Below, in pieces: positions 1-8,920 of a stretch of DNA of 37,500 bases. Position 1 is the first letter of the stretch; every line of letters starts with the position of its first letter. This DNA is from Prorocentrum cordatum (lineage: Eukaryota > Sar > Dinophyceae > Prorocentrales > Prorocentraceae). The stretch lies in assembly GCA_963575745.1 (NCBI GenBank), contig CAUYUJ010020548.1, forward strand, positions 58,377-95,876, written 5' to 3'. Position numbers and translations under genes: made by a program. Under the pieces are notes generated by a model. That model did not search any database and was not told the origin of the DNA. It saw only the letters and a program-made list of their open reading frames with translations.

Positions 1-210
1 TCTGCTCCTCCTTCGGAGGGGCTCCCGGAGGCCAAGACAGCCCGCTGCACTTAAGGGGCCCTTAAGTGCAGCGGATCTGCTCCTCCTTCGGGGGGGCTCC
101 CGGAGGCCAAGGCAGCCCGCTGTACTTCAGGGGCCCTTAAGTGCAGCGGATCTGCTCCTCCTTCGGGGGGGCTCCCGGAGGCCAAGACAGCCCGCTGCAC
201 TTAAGGGGCC
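1..210. repeat. 75-bp tandem repeat with internal palindrome (2.8 copies)
   Basis: Three near-identical units start at 1, 76 and 151; the third stops at about 210. Each full unit carries an inverted repeat with perfect 14-base arms (CCGCTGCACTTAAG and its complement) around a short GC centre, so each could form a hairpin. The left edge is cut by the window, so the true copy number is unknown. Confidence 0.9.
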
Positions 211-220
211 TCCCGGGGAC

Positions 221-356
221 GTCAGCCAGTCGGCCAGTCCTCCAGTCGGCTGGTCGGCTAGTCGGCCAGTCGGCCGGTCAGCCGGTCGGCTGGTCGGCCA
301 ATCGTCCAGTCGGGGAGTCGGCCAATCGGGCGGTCGGTGGCCAATCGACCGAGTTG
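221..356. repeat. 8-bp minisatellite (GTCGGCCA-like)
   Basis: About sixteen degenerate copies of an octamer of the form GTCGGCCA or GTCGGCTG follow one another. The ORFs across it on both strands are low-complexity by-products. It resembles in design the octamer array at 24555-24690. Confidence 0.85.
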
Positions 357-500
357 TGAGGATGTCTCGAGCGGACGCGCTCGAGTTGCGAGGATGTCTC
401 GAGCGTCGGTGAGGAGGTCGCGAGCGGGTGCGCACAAGTTATGAGGAAGTCTCGAGCGACAGTGCCCGAGTTGTGAGGACGTCTCGAGCGGCGGCGCTTT
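350..500. repeat. Degenerate ~35-bp repeat around GTCTCGAGCG
   Basis: Four diverged units share GAGTTGTGAGGA followed by GTCTCGAGCG. The copies are interrupted and unequal in length. No coding signal is seen. Confidence 0.7.
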
Positions 501-589
501 CTGCGGACACCCCCAGAGAGCCCAAAGCCGTCCCCCCCTTCCTTCCTGCCGACCCGTCCGGATCCAAGGGGTAGGGGGGAGTGGACGAG

Positions 590-1200
590 GAACCGATGGA
601 AGAGGCCTCCCCCCAGCCTGAGAGGCGCCTCCCGGAGGCCTCCCCCTAGCCTGCGGGGGGGCCTCCCGGAGACCTCCCCCAAGGCTGGGGGGAGGCCTCC
701 CAGGGAGGCCTCCAGGAGGTCTGGGGCAGGCCTGGGGGAGGCCTCCCCCCAGCCTGGGGGGAGGTCCGGGGGGGGAGATCTGGTGGAGGCTTCCCCCAGG
801 CCTCCCAGAGGCCTCCCCCAGCCTGGGGGGAGGTCTCCGGGAGGCCTCCCCCAGACCTCCCGGAGGCCTCCCCCAGGCCTGGGGGAGGACCAGGGGAGGC
901 CTGCCGGAGACCTCCCCTGGTCCTCCCGGAGACCTCCGTCGTCCACGAGCCCTCCTCCGACGGCCGCGACCCCAGACCTGGGGGAGGTCTGGCGGAGGCC
1001 TCCCCCCAGACCTGGTGGAGGACCAGGGGAGGCCTCCTGGAGGCCTCCCCTGGTCCTCCACCAGGCCTGGGGGAGGTCTGGTGGAGGACCAGGGGAGGTC
1101 TGGTGGAGGCCTCCCCTACCTCGCCGGAGGGCCTCCTGGGAGGTCTGGTGGAGGACCAGGGGAGGTCTGGTACCAGACCTGGTGGAGGACCAGGTAGGTG
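590..1200. repeat. GGAGGCCTCC-rich degenerate minisatellite
   Basis: The stretch is built from short blocks such as GGAGGCCTCC, CCCCCAGACCT and GGACCAGGGGAGG in mixed order. Many blocks are palindromic around AGGCCT. Several reading frames stay open on both strands only because the composition lacks stop codons, giving Pro/Gly/Arg-rich products with no domain. Confidence 0.85.
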
Positions 1201-1261
1201 TGGACCCTTACCGAAGAGGAGGAAAAGCAGGAGGAGGAGGAATAAGCGGAGGAATTGGAGG

Positions 1262-2033
1262 GCGAAACACGGCGAGGTCAAGTACTTGTGGCTTGACTGG
1301 CCGTGCATGTGGCAGGCGAACAAGGATGAGATGAGGGCTGTTTGCGACACCAGTAGTTGGCAGTTGGGGGTGCCCTCGTCGCGACGGCTGGACGCAGCGC
1401 GAAAAACGTGTGCGATTGGACCCCAGGAGGGGCGCTGGGGAATTCTGTGGAGCCGATTTCGAACTGTCGTTGTCTCAAATTCCCCCTCTTTGAAAGGAGG
1501 GCCAGCGTGAAATCACTGTCGACGAGAAGGCCGAGTTCGACCTCATGCTCAGCGAGGTCAACATGCTGTACCTCGGTTGCAGGGTCGTCATCTTGCTGGA
1601 CATGACTTACTTGTCCAGGTTTTGGACACTGTACGAAGCGTGGCTCTCCCAAATGAAGCCAACTTCGACAGGGCTCAAGCCAGCACTCATCTCTGACGCT
1701 TCACGCTGCGACGTGGTTCCCATCATGGGAGCGAACGATGCGTTCAGGTCAGCGCTCCTGAGCACCATTGCGAATCAGATGCCTTCGGCGTCCCTTGCTG
1801 CCAAGTACCTCCGTAACGACGACATTTCGGTAACGAACGCCTCGGACAAGGAGAAGCAGCTCGATCGGGTGAGCGGGCTCGACTACCGTGTCATCCAGGT
1901 CGAGATTGATGCTCAGGCAGAGGCAGGGAGCACAGTTCAGATGCAAAGAGTCCTCGCGGCCGGCTTTTGTCACAGCCTGGGCCTGCTGAAGGACGGCACG
2001 GTCACCGCCTGCGGCCTGGACTCTGACGGCCAG
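1262..2033 (+). CDS. Partial two-exon dinoflagellate-specific protein ending in an RCC1-like repeat
   Basis: Two blocks read as one protein. Block 1 (1262-1315) gives AKHGEVKYLWLDWPCMWQ. Block 2 (1506-2033) starts REITVDEKAEFDLML and continues through NMLYLGCRVVILLDMTYLSR, FWTLYEAWLS, RCDVVPIMGANDAF and VTNASDKEKQLDRV. I recognise this order from a large family of unnamed dinoflagellate gene models. The end (AAGFCHSLGLLKDGTVTACG then DSDGQ) resembles one blade of an RCC1/HERC beta-propeller. The blocks are in different frames, and an in-frame stop at 1491 lies between them. A phase-0 intron at 1316-1505 with GC and AG ends would join them; that is inference. No start codon is assigned, and after 2033 the sequence runs into dispersed elements, so the gene is partial or a pseudogene. 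Function unknown. Confidence 0.6.
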
Positions 2034-2159
2034 AGGTCCGGCGTGGCCAGGACCGGTGCAGGCGTGCAGTTTTGGAGCGCCCTCCTGCGAGGGGTGAGGG
2101 GCCGAGCCTCTCCAGCGAGAGCGTGGAAGAGGTGGCGGCCGAGGGCTCGAAGGAGAACG

Positions 2160-2220
2160 AGCCACACAAACATAGACTTGTGGCGCTGCGCGCGGATTTC
2201 TTGGATCCCCGCCTCGAGGA
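2160..2220. repeat. Family A element, left-end fragment
   Basis: It contains CGCGCGGATTTCTTGGAT, the core of the family A terminal repeat seen complete at 15882-16000. Only one end is recognisable; the other side changes to a different repeat at about 2221. Confidence 0.55.
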
Positions 2221-2279
2221 TCGCGCCGCATCGCCGATGCATCGGCAATGCGGCTCGATGTGGGGCCTGATTTTCTCCA
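2221..2279. repeat. Dispersed repeat R, copy 1
   Basis: It shares the block around ATGCGGCTCGATGTGG and a following ATTTTC/CCACG stretch with 15595-15655. Both copies sit beside family A or B material. Ends are not defined. Confidence 0.5.
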
Positions 2280-2477
2280 CGTCGGCGGGCGATGGGGGAG
2301 AGTGAGAAGGAGAAGGCGTTCTCAGACGGTGCGGAAGTCCCCTGGCCTTCTGAGAAGTTTTCTGAGCTTCCCCCGAAGACACAGAGCACTTCTCAGAAGG
2401 CGGAGGGCTTCTGAGAAGACCCGCCGCCTTCTGAGAAGGCCTTCCCCTTCCCATTTCCCCCCTCGCTCGCCGCCGAC
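2280..2477. mobile_element. Family T element, copy 1 (~198 bp, TIR)
   Basis: The left end GTCGGCGGGCGATGGGGG is mirrored at the right end (reverse complement begins GTCGGCGGCGAGCGAGGGG). The interior holds several near-palindromic CTTCTGAGAAG / CTTCTCAGAAG blocks. It matches the T copies at 9522-9953 and, inverted, 11098-11215. There is no coding capacity, so it looks like a non-autonomous DNA element. Confidence 0.7.
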
Positions 2478-2560
2478 ATGCGCTTTCGCAGTTCCGCGCA
2501 GATTTCTTGGATGTGCGCCGGGCCGCCTCTGGCGGCGCCAGCTCGGAGGAGAAGACACGG
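2478..2560. repeat. Family A element, fragment
   Basis: TTCCGCGCAGATTTCTTGGA matches the family A terminal repeat. The copy is truncated and lies head to tail with the fuller copy that follows. Confidence 0.5.
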
Positions 2561-2563
2561 CAT

Positions 2564-2711
2564 GAACACAAACTTTCGGAGGTCCGCGCGGAGTTTTAGG
2601 ATCGGCGCTGGCAGCGCCTCTGGCGCCGCCCCTGGCGCGCTCCTCGCGCCTGCGAGGGGTGGCCCAACGCCGATCCAAGAAATCCGCGGGGACCTCTGGA
2701 AGTTTGTGTTT
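2564..2711. mobile_element. Family A element, copy 2 (~148 bp foldback)
   Basis: The left arm runs from GAACACAAACTTTCGGAGG through GTCCGCGCGG to GGATCGGCGCTGG. The right arm is its reverse complement with a few mismatches (CCGATCCAAGAAATCCGCGG ... AAGTTTGTGTTT). The arms cover most of the element around a short GC-rich centre, so it is nearly a perfect hairpin. Family H begins two bases after its right end. Confidence 0.75.
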
Positions 2712-2712
2712 G

Positions 2713-2890
2713 CGGTCGGACCGAGGTCTACGAGCGAGGACGGTTCGTGGAGGGCGCCCTGATGTTCTTCGTGTTTGTTGGATGTTCTTGTGTCTCCTGG
2801 GAGAGGGTACCCTCGAGCGTTCTTCAGTTTAGCCGGCGGAGGTTCTCATGTTCGTGCAGGATGTTCTTCTGTCCCAAGTCTGGCCGCATG
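2713..2890. repeat. Dispersed repeat H, copy 1 (~175 bp)
   Basis: It starts CGGTCGGACCGAGGTCTACG and contains GATGTTCTTCGTG, GATGTTCTTGTG and GGATGTTCTTCTGTCC. It aligns along its length with 10734-10898 and 19545-19718. I see no terminal inverted repeat, which separates this family from its neighbours; it could be a short retroposon. Confidence 0.7.
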
Positions 2891-4103
2891 CCGTTTCGTG
2901 TCCCTCTAGAAGTGGCTCGGCAACGGCGGGGGTCGCATCAGGGCCCTCGCCACACCTATGGCGCCGAGATCTCGCCGAAGGCCGCGCGTTTCCCCCGAAG
3001 TGCCGACCACGGCAATCTCCGGTTGCGGTGGCAATCGGCAGGCATTTTTCGGCAGCGCCGGCATGTTCGAGGTTCTGAGCGTAGCTGCTGACTTCTAGCG
3101 TTCGAGCCAACACTCAGCGCTTCTAAGCCACGTTCGTAATTGATGTGTATGGGCCTAAGGCTTGCTGAGCCTCATGCGGTTTGAAGACATATGTTTCACC
3201 GGGCAAGCGCCGCCAATCGTGATCGAACTTATTCGCAATGCGTAATCATCGTAAGTGCGGGTATGCCAGTCTGAGTTTTCAATCAAGGTGGGCATCATGT
3301 TTCATGGGAGTTCGTCCTGCATGTCTGTTTGGTCTTCTGAGCTGACACTTTCCGTGGCAACCCGACGGCTCGCCCACAGCCGGTGAGCCCTCTCGTTTTT
3401 TCGGGTTGCTTGGAGCGTCTGCGTGGCACGCGCTTGTCTGGCGGCAGGGCAATGCCGAGAACAAATAATGCCTTCTGTGAGCGGCTGCGGGCAATCGGCG
3501 AGTGCCTTAGAGGCTGGGTAGATGTGTTGACGTTTTGAAGCCGCTCCCACAGGGAATCATACCCAGTGTTCGTGTCGTGCGTGACATGCGTGGAGCTGCG
3601 CGCCAATTGCCCAGGCCGTCAGTGTGGATGGCGGGAAAAGCTGTTTCTTATCAAGTTCCCAGCGAAGGGTGTCTGTCGTCTGTGGTTTGGCGATGGTGTT
3701 TCGAATGAATTTCAGTGATGTCCTGATGGTGCCCGAGTCATGTTCAATAGTTTCCCGCTGTTCTCTGGATGGTGTTGCGATTGATTTGCGATGATATCCC
3801 GATGACGTTTTCCATCGATGGTGTGCCGATGCGTGTCCGGAGTGTGTCCCGATTGCTTGGTTCGATGGTGCCCGGATGGCGCCCCGATTGGCTAACAATT
3901 GTGCCTGGAGGGTGTCCCACTGGAGGCGTGTGCCTTTGGCGCCCTGCTGGAGCTCATGTGGAACTGATGCTCACACCGCCCCCTACAGTCAAATCGGATC
4001 ACAGTTGTTTTACGTCGCAGCGCCAGCGCGGCAGAGGCAACCCGCCCGCGCGCTCGAGGGGGTCGGGCTAAGACACTGCACGAGCTGTCCGGCTGCAGGG
4101 GGG
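2891..4103. other. No recognisable gene
   Basis: About 1.2 kb without a domain, a supported ORF or a repeat shared with the rest of the window. The part from about 3690 to 3910 is mildly repetitive, with GATGGTG and CCCGATTG words at irregular spacing. Confidence 0.6.
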
Positions 4104-4108
4104 GAAGT

Positions 4109-4484
4109 CTTGAGCCGGGCGTGTTCCTCTACAGGAGGAGTATGGAAAAGTAGCCCAAAAATAGTCAGGGAACGATTTGTTCTTGATCGTTTACGGCTAT
4201 TTGGAAATATGTTTAGGGTACTTTGTATTTTTCTCGGGGGAGCGTAAGACCCGGGTTTGCCGGGACTCGGGTTCGCCATCGTTTTTTGACGACCGCGACT
4301 CGGATTTTGACGAGGAGGAGTTTCGTGGGATGTCTGCAGCGGGAGGCCTCGTCAAAATGCAGGCTCGGCCTCGTCATTTTTTTGACGACCTCGTCGGGGA
4401 TTTCCGAGTCCCCCGTACCCGGGTCTTACGTCTCCCCGATTTTCGTCCAAAATCCGCCTGTAGGGGGGCATGCCCGACCTGAAG
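4109..4484. mobile_element. Family C element, copy 1, interrupted by element D
   Basis: The left end (CTTGAGCCGGGCGTG then CCTCTACAGGAGG) and right end (AAAATCCGCCTGTAGGGG then CATGCCCGACCTGAAG) are inverted repeats. Exact 5-bp direct repeats GAAGT flank it at 4104-4108 and 4485-4489. Removing element D and one copy of its duplication leaves about 165 bp, the same as the other C copies. Both termini carry a pyrimidine-rich stretch ending in CAGG (read inward), which resembles a 3' splice acceptor. Non-coding. Confidence 0.85.
4234..4439. mobile_element. Family D element, copy 1 (206 bp), nested in C
   Basis: The ends TCGGGGGAGCGTAAGACCCG and CGGGTCTTACGTCTCCCCGA are inverted repeats of about 36 bp. 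The 5-bp direct repeat TTTTC lies on both sides (4229-4233 and 4440-4444). The flanking C sequence resumes without loss, so D inserted after C. The TIR contains GTAAGA, a donor-like splice motif, reading inward from both ends. No ORF. Confidence 0.9.
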
Positions 4485-4554
4485 GAAGTGGGGAGGAGGG
4501 CGGCCGCGAAGGGCCAGAAGGAGAGAGGAGGGCACTCACGGCGCGGAGGCGCCA

Positions 4555-4745
4555 GGATTCGGGAGGGGAAAAACACACACAGAGACACAAGGGATCGCCG
4601 ACTCGCAGGAAAACGTGGGCAAATATGGGAAGTGTGGGGGGAAGACGAAGTCCCAGAAAGCATGGGAGAAGATGGGGGATCTGGTTATTTGTGTGTGTTT
4701 TTGTTTGTGTGTGTGTGTGTGTCCTGGGGCCCCTTCAAGGATGTC
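4555..4745. repeat. Dispersed repeat M, copy 1
   Basis: It runs from GGGGAAAAACACACACAGAG through GGCAAATATGGGAAGTGTGG to a GT-rich right end and CCTTCAAGG. It aligns with 28328-28490 in the same order. The ACACAC left part and GTGTGT right part form a loose inverted repeat. Confidence 0.65.
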
Positions 4746-4793
4746 AAGCAGGATCTCACGGGGATGAGTAACCAGTTACTCCTGAGAGTAACA

Positions 4794-4953
4794 TTAAGTC
4801 GGGCCTGTCCCTCTACAGGAGGAATCTTCCCAAATAGTCAAACATAGTCTGGGGACGATGTGTTTTGCCATTTTGGGGTGTTTTTTATATTTTTGTTATC
4901 TAGTCTTAATTTCTCGTCCAAAATCCGCCTGTAGGGGGACACGCCCGACTTAA
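4794..4953. mobile_element. Family C element, copy 2 (~160 bp)
   Basis: Left TTAAGTCGGGCCTGTCCCTC and right GGGGGACACGCCCGACTTAA are inverted. The interior has the conserved family C words AATAGTCAAA and TAGTCTGGGGACGATG. It sits between two copies of ACTCCTGAGAGTAACA / ACTCCTGAGAATAACA (about 4777-4793 and 4958-4974), a longer direct repeat than at other C copies. Confidence 0.8.
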
Positions 4954-5039
4954 AGCTACTCCTGAGAATAACACCCGGGGGATAATACAGTTCGGGGTCC
5001 TGAGGGGGTAACAGACGATTTGCCCCGGCACGTCGACGA

Positions 5040-5215
5040 CGACGACGAGGATGTTCCGGTCGGGAGGGCGCGAGCAGCCACGGCTGTGGAGGAGCAGGAG
5101 CAGGGAGGAGGAGCAGGAGGAGCAGAAGGTGCCCAGAGAGCAGGAGTAGGGATGGAGCAGCAGGAGGAGCAGGAGCAGGGAGAGGAGGGGGAAGGAGGAG
5201 CGGGGATAGCCCAAC
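5040..5215. repeat. GGA/GCA purine-rich tract
   Basis: Imperfect GAGGAGCAGGAGCAGG repeats. ORFs on both strands are Glu- or Leu-rich low complexity. Confidence 0.8.
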
Positions 5216-5225
5216 GTTCGTGACT

Positions 5226-5387
5226 TTAAGTCGGGCCTGTCCCTCTACAGGGGGAAAATGAAAAAATAGTAAAAAAAAATAGTCTGGCGACGATGTGTTT
5301 ACTATTTTTTAGTATTGCCTGAACATTGTGGGGGTGTTTTTGTTTATTCTTCCAAAGTCCCCCTGAAGGGGGACAGGCCCGACCTAA
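5226..5387. mobile_element. Family C element, copy 3 (~162 bp)
   Basis: TTAAGTCGGGCCTGTCCCTC at the left pairs with GGGGGACAGGCCCGACCTAA at the right. GACT is repeated directly at both edges (5222-5225 and 5388-5391). The interior is AT-rich with TAGTCTGGCGACGATGTGTT. Confidence 0.8.
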
Positions 5388-5391
5388 GACT

Positions 5392-5830
5392 TGCGAAAGC
5401 TGAAATGTTGAGAACCCCACCTCCATGCCACACGTTTTTGATGATGCTGCTACTCAACATAGAAGATATCGACTTCGATTCACAATGTTCCCCTGGGATA
5501 ATACAGTTCGGCCTTGCCGCCCCTTTTCCCAGACCAACTCTGTCTTGGCTGGAGATAATCATCTCTCAATCGGGAAGGGGGGGTGATTGATTATCGGGGG
5601 CATTCGGCTAGTGTTCCAAAGGCGCCCTTTCGTCTTTGATTTTTCCTTCGGTCCGTGCTTAGTTGACCACTAGCACTGGGCATCTTCGCTCCAGAGGCTT
5701 CAACTTCGGCGTCCAAGGTCCCTGCATCTTGACCGCGCATCCCTGTGATCCTGCGACCCTCTACCCCCAACCTCAGTATCGGCTGCACGTTCGGCGATAC
5801 CCAGTGTACCATCTTGTTATGTGTTAGTAC
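5392..5830. other. No recognisable gene
   Basis: About 440 bp of apparently unique sequence. The one link elsewhere is GGGATAATACAGTTCGG near 5496, which also occurs near 4979, on the other side of C copy 3. Confidence 0.5.
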
Positions 5831-6830
5831 ACATATTTTCGTACGTACATACACACATTAATATACATGCATGTATAAATATTCATATATAGTAATGCAT
5901 GCATGTGTGTATGCATGAGTGTTTGCAAATGTGTATGTATGTATGTATGTATGTATGTATGTATGTATGTATGTATGTATGTGTGTATGTGTGGTTGTGT
6001 GGTTGTATATGTGTCTGGCCGTACATGCGTATGTATGCATGCATGCGTGCATATATGGTTGTATGTATGTGTGTGTCGGTATGCCTGCATACATGCATGC
6101 ATACATGCATGTATGTATGTTTAAAGTCTGTTAAAACGGTGTGTCTAGTTGTATGTGTGCATGTGTGTATGTATATGCACAAATAAGTATGTGTGTGTAT
6201 GTATGTAGGCATGTGTGTGATGTGTGCATGTATGTGTGCATGCATTCAGGATTGTATGCGTGTTCGTGTTTATGCATGCATGCATGTATGTACATTTTCA
6301 TGTACGTATGTGCATATACGGTTGTGGGTATATATATATATGTGTGTGTGTGTGTGATTGTACCTGTGTAAATATGTATGTGTGCATGCATGTGTATGTA
6401 TGCATGTATGCATGCATGTATGTGTGTATGCATGTATGTATGTATGTATGTGTGTATGTGTGTATGTATGTATGTATGTCTGTATGTATGTCGGTAGGTA
6501 GGTAGGTAGGTAGGTAGGTAGGTAGGTATGTATGTATGTATGGATGTAGGTAGGTAGGTAGGTAGGTAGGTAGGTATATATGTATGTATGTATATATGTA
6601 TGTCTATATAGGTGTACATAAGTATGGATGTATGTGTGCATGTGAGTGTATGCATGTGTATTTGTGTATGTGCGTTGGTATGTATGTATGTATGTGTATG
6701 TATGTGTGCATGCATGCACGCATGAAGCTACGCTTGTGTATATGTATGTATGAATTTAAGCATGTATGTATGTGGCTATGTATGTATGTACGCATATGTG
6801 TATGCATGTATGCATGCATATATGTCCAAG
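5831..6830. repeat. TATG/TGTG tetranucleotide microsatellite, ~1 kb
   Basis: TATG units with TGTG, CATG and GGTA variants fill a kilobase. Two GGTA runs lie at about 6491-6527 and 6547-6575. Both strands stay open (Met-Tyr-Val-Cys on plus, His-Thr-Tyr-Ile on minus) because the units lack stops; these are not genes. Confidence 0.95.
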
Positions 6831-6989
6831 CACGTCTGCTGCACGCGAGGAGGTAGAGAAGACGCACGGAAGGATGAGCAGGAGGGCGCCGGTCTGCATC
6901 GCGCCTCCGCGCAGAGGCCCCGCATCCTGCGCGCCGAGTCCCTCGAGGCTCGGGCCCCGGGCCGGCGGCCCTCGGCGACCCTCTGCGCC

Positions 6990-7230
6990 CAGCGGCGGCA
7001 GGAGGAGGAGGAGGAGGAGGGGCTCAAGGAAGAGGAGGAGGAGGAGGAGGAAGGAGGAGGAGGAGGAGGAGGAGGAGGAGGAGGAGGAGGAGGAGGAGGA
7101 GGAGGAGGACGGAGGAGGGGCTCGGGGCTCAAGGAAGAGGAGTAGGAGGAGGAGGAGGAGGAGGAGGACGGAGGAATGGCTCGGGGCTCAAGGAAGAGGA
7201 GGAGGAGGAGGCTGGGGTTCAAGAGACGGG
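6990..7230. repeat. GGA trinucleotide tracts
   Basis: Nearly pure GGA runs at about 7000-7020, 7036-7115 and 7140-7210, purine on the plus strand. The flanking GC-rich sequence 6840-6990 shows no convincing exon. Confidence 0.9.
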
Positions 7231-7299
7231 GGTCAAGGAAAACGGGGGCCAGTGAGGGCGCCGGATCTTGCGGGATCCCGCAGAGCCAGTGCACTGACC

Positions 7300-7376
7300 C
7301 AGGCTTGGGTGCAGGATCCTGGAGGATCCTGCAGGATCTTGCAGGCCTGCAGGATCTTGCAGGATTCTGCAAGGCC
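7300..7376. repeat. GATCCTGCAG decamer repeat
   Basis: Seven or so diverged copies of GGATCCTGCA / GGATCTTGCA in tandem. The same word recurs once, doubled, at 10214-10232 beside another J copy. Confidence 0.8.
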
Positions 7377-7439
7377 TGACTGACCTGGGTTTGGATTGAC
7401 CCAGTTCCGTAGATCCCCGTAGGACCTAGACACCTAGAA

Positions 7440-7590
7440 CACGGCGGGAGGTTTTTGACAGTTTTCGGCTTCGGGGGCCCTCGTTGGGTCCTGGGACCGT
7501 CCACAAAGACGGCTCAGGGTGAGAAACCGGCCCCGCGGAAGGGGTCGGGATTTCCGGGGGCCCCGTATCGAGAAAATACAGACATTGCAT
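7440..7590 (+). repeat. Dispersed repeat J, copy 1
   Basis: CGGGAGGTTTTTGACAGTTT, then GGGACCGTCCACAAAGACGG, then GAGAAACCGG. It aligns with J copies at 10032-10198 and, on the other strand, 8312-8465. Confidence 0.65.
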
Positions 7591-7639
7591 GTCTGAGGAG
7601 TCGAGGTTCGCAGGTTCGTTCATGGTTCGAGGAGCTGCG

Positions 7640-7800
7640 AGAAGGAGGAGGAGGAGGAGCAGCAGGAGGAGGAGGAGGAGGAGGAGGTCGAGAATGAGGA
7701 GCAGCGAGAGGAGCAGGAAGAGGAGGTCGAGGAAAAGGAGCACAAGCGGCGGCAGCAGCAGCAGGAGGAGGAGGAGGAGCAGGAGAAGTCGAGGCTCGTG
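7640..7800. repeat. GGA/GCA purine-rich tract
   Basis: GGAGGAGGAG runs mixed with GCAGCAGCA. Low-complexity reading frames only. Confidence 0.85.
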
Positions 7801-8080
7801 GGGGCGAGGAGGGGAGGGATGAGGAATCGAAGTTCGAGGGTTTGGGGCGTGTATCGCCGTGTCGGGGGGAGGCGGAGACTGAGCGTCTCGGTGCTGGCCA
7901 GCGCATCCCATCCCCCTGGGAGCGGTTGCCGTCTGCGTGCCGCTCTTAGGGGCACTGCCCCGTCCGAGGGGTGGTGGGAGAGGGCGCCAGCCGGAAGCCA
8001 CGGCCCATCGGGCGGATGAGATGCCGAGGAGCGGGAGCAGCAGGATGGGGGAGGACGAGTCGAGGTGTGAGGAGGAGCGA

Positions 8081-8275
8081 AGATCAGGCGATCGCAGACA
8101 TGGATCAAGGGGGAGTGGATTGGCGACGAGTCCCGTTTCCATTGGAAATCGCGGATCTCCGCCGCCGAGCGAGGCGGCCCTGGCCGCATGTGGGGGAGGG
8201 CACCTCCCGGATCCGTGGATTTGGCGACCGCGCACCAAATCCCTGGATCGCTAATCAGTGCTTGCGCGCCCCCGA
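8081..8275 (+). mobile_element. Family E element, copy 1 (~195 bp)
   Basis: It starts near AGGCGATCGCAGACATGGAT and ends with GCTTGCGCGCCCCCGA. The outer ends form an imperfect TIR (CGCAGACATGGAT against CGCAAGCATGGATT in the best copies). The direct repeat AGGAGGAGCGA (8070-8080 and 8276-8286) flanks it; the target is GGA-rich, so part of that match may be chance. Aligns with three later copies. Confidence 0.75.
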
Positions 8276-8311
8276 AGGAGGAGCGAGGAGGGAGTCGAGG
8301 CCCCAGACCCC

Positions 8312-8465
8312 CGACGTCGTGATTTTTCCGCCACGTTGACCCCCAGAGGTCTGGCCCCCTTCCCCGGGACCGGCTCTTCGTCCCGAGTCGTTTTTTTGTT
8401 GACGGCCAGGGCCCCGTGCGGCCGAACATGTAGCGACGAGCCTCCCGTCGTGTTTTTTTTTCGCA
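8312..8465 (-). repeat. Dispersed repeat J, copy 3, inverted
   Basis: Reverse-complemented, it matches copy 2 in order: ACGACGGGAGG, CCGTCAACAAAAAAACGACTC, GAGCCGGTCC, then AAAAATCACGACGTCGG. Orientation is opposite to the other two copies. Confidence 0.65.
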
Positions 8466-8549
8466 GCGCGAAGGGGGGGGGCCCGGGGCCTCGCGAGGCC
8501 GAACACGGCGACAAGCTTGCCGCCGTGTTTTTTTTCCGCAGCGCGAAGG
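8415..8549. repeat. Tandem duplication (~67 bp, 2 copies)
   Basis: GCGGCCGAACATGTAGCGAC and AGGCCGAACACGGCGACAAG begin the two units. Both end in a run of eight or nine T followed by CGCAGCGCGAAGG. Each unit is itself partly palindromic. Confidence 0.75.
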
Positions 8550-8753
8550 TCGCAGGCCTAGAGGTTGACACCAACACCAAAATCGGCGGTGTGCCTCCAC
8601 CGGGAGAAGAAGATCCCGACCTCGGTGATGGTGGTAATATTCTGGCTTCCAGGGTGGCCGAGATATTACCACCAACGCCGAAATCTAGGATCATCTTCCC
8701 CCTGCGGAAGCAGCCCCCTGTGTTGGTGTTGGTGCCAATTTCCAGGCCTCCAA
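8550..8753. mobile_element. Family K element (204 bp foldback)
   Basis: The element folds over nearly its full length. The left arm TCGCAGGCCTAGAGGTTGAC then ACCAACACCAA faces TTGGTGTTGGTGCCAATTTC then CAGGCCTCCAA. Inner parts such as GGTGGTAATATTCTGG and GAGATATTACCACC also pair. The exact 5-bp direct repeat GAAGG flanks it at 8545-8549 and 8754-8758. Single copy in this window; non-coding. Confidence 0.85.
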
Positions 8754-8920
8754 GAAGGGGGGGGGGTCCGGGGCCTCGAGGTCCGAGGCGGGGCGGTCGC
8801 TCGTGCTCGCCCGCCTCGAGGTCCTCACTCGGGGCCTCCTCGGGCGGCGCGGGGCGGCCAGTACTGGTCGGAGCGCTCGCCGGGGCAGGCCCGGGCGGAA
8901 GTCGGGCCTCTTGCCCTCCT

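Noticed and set aside
258-1061. Pro/Gly/Arg-rich open frames on both strands
   Set aside because: They are produced by stop-poor GGAGGCCTCC repeats; several frames are open at once.
2713-2890. Family H as a TIR element
   Set aside because: Comparing three copies, I could not find inverted ends, so it is left as a dispersed repeat.
4870-4885. GCCATTTTGG resembling a spliced-leader core
   Set aside because: Only the middle ten bases agree and the diagnostic CTCAAG end is missing; it lies in the variable interior of a C element.
5831-6830. Telomere- or centromere-like function for the TATG array
   Set aside because: The unit is unlike the TTTAGGG-type telomere repeats known in dinoflagellates and nothing else supports it.
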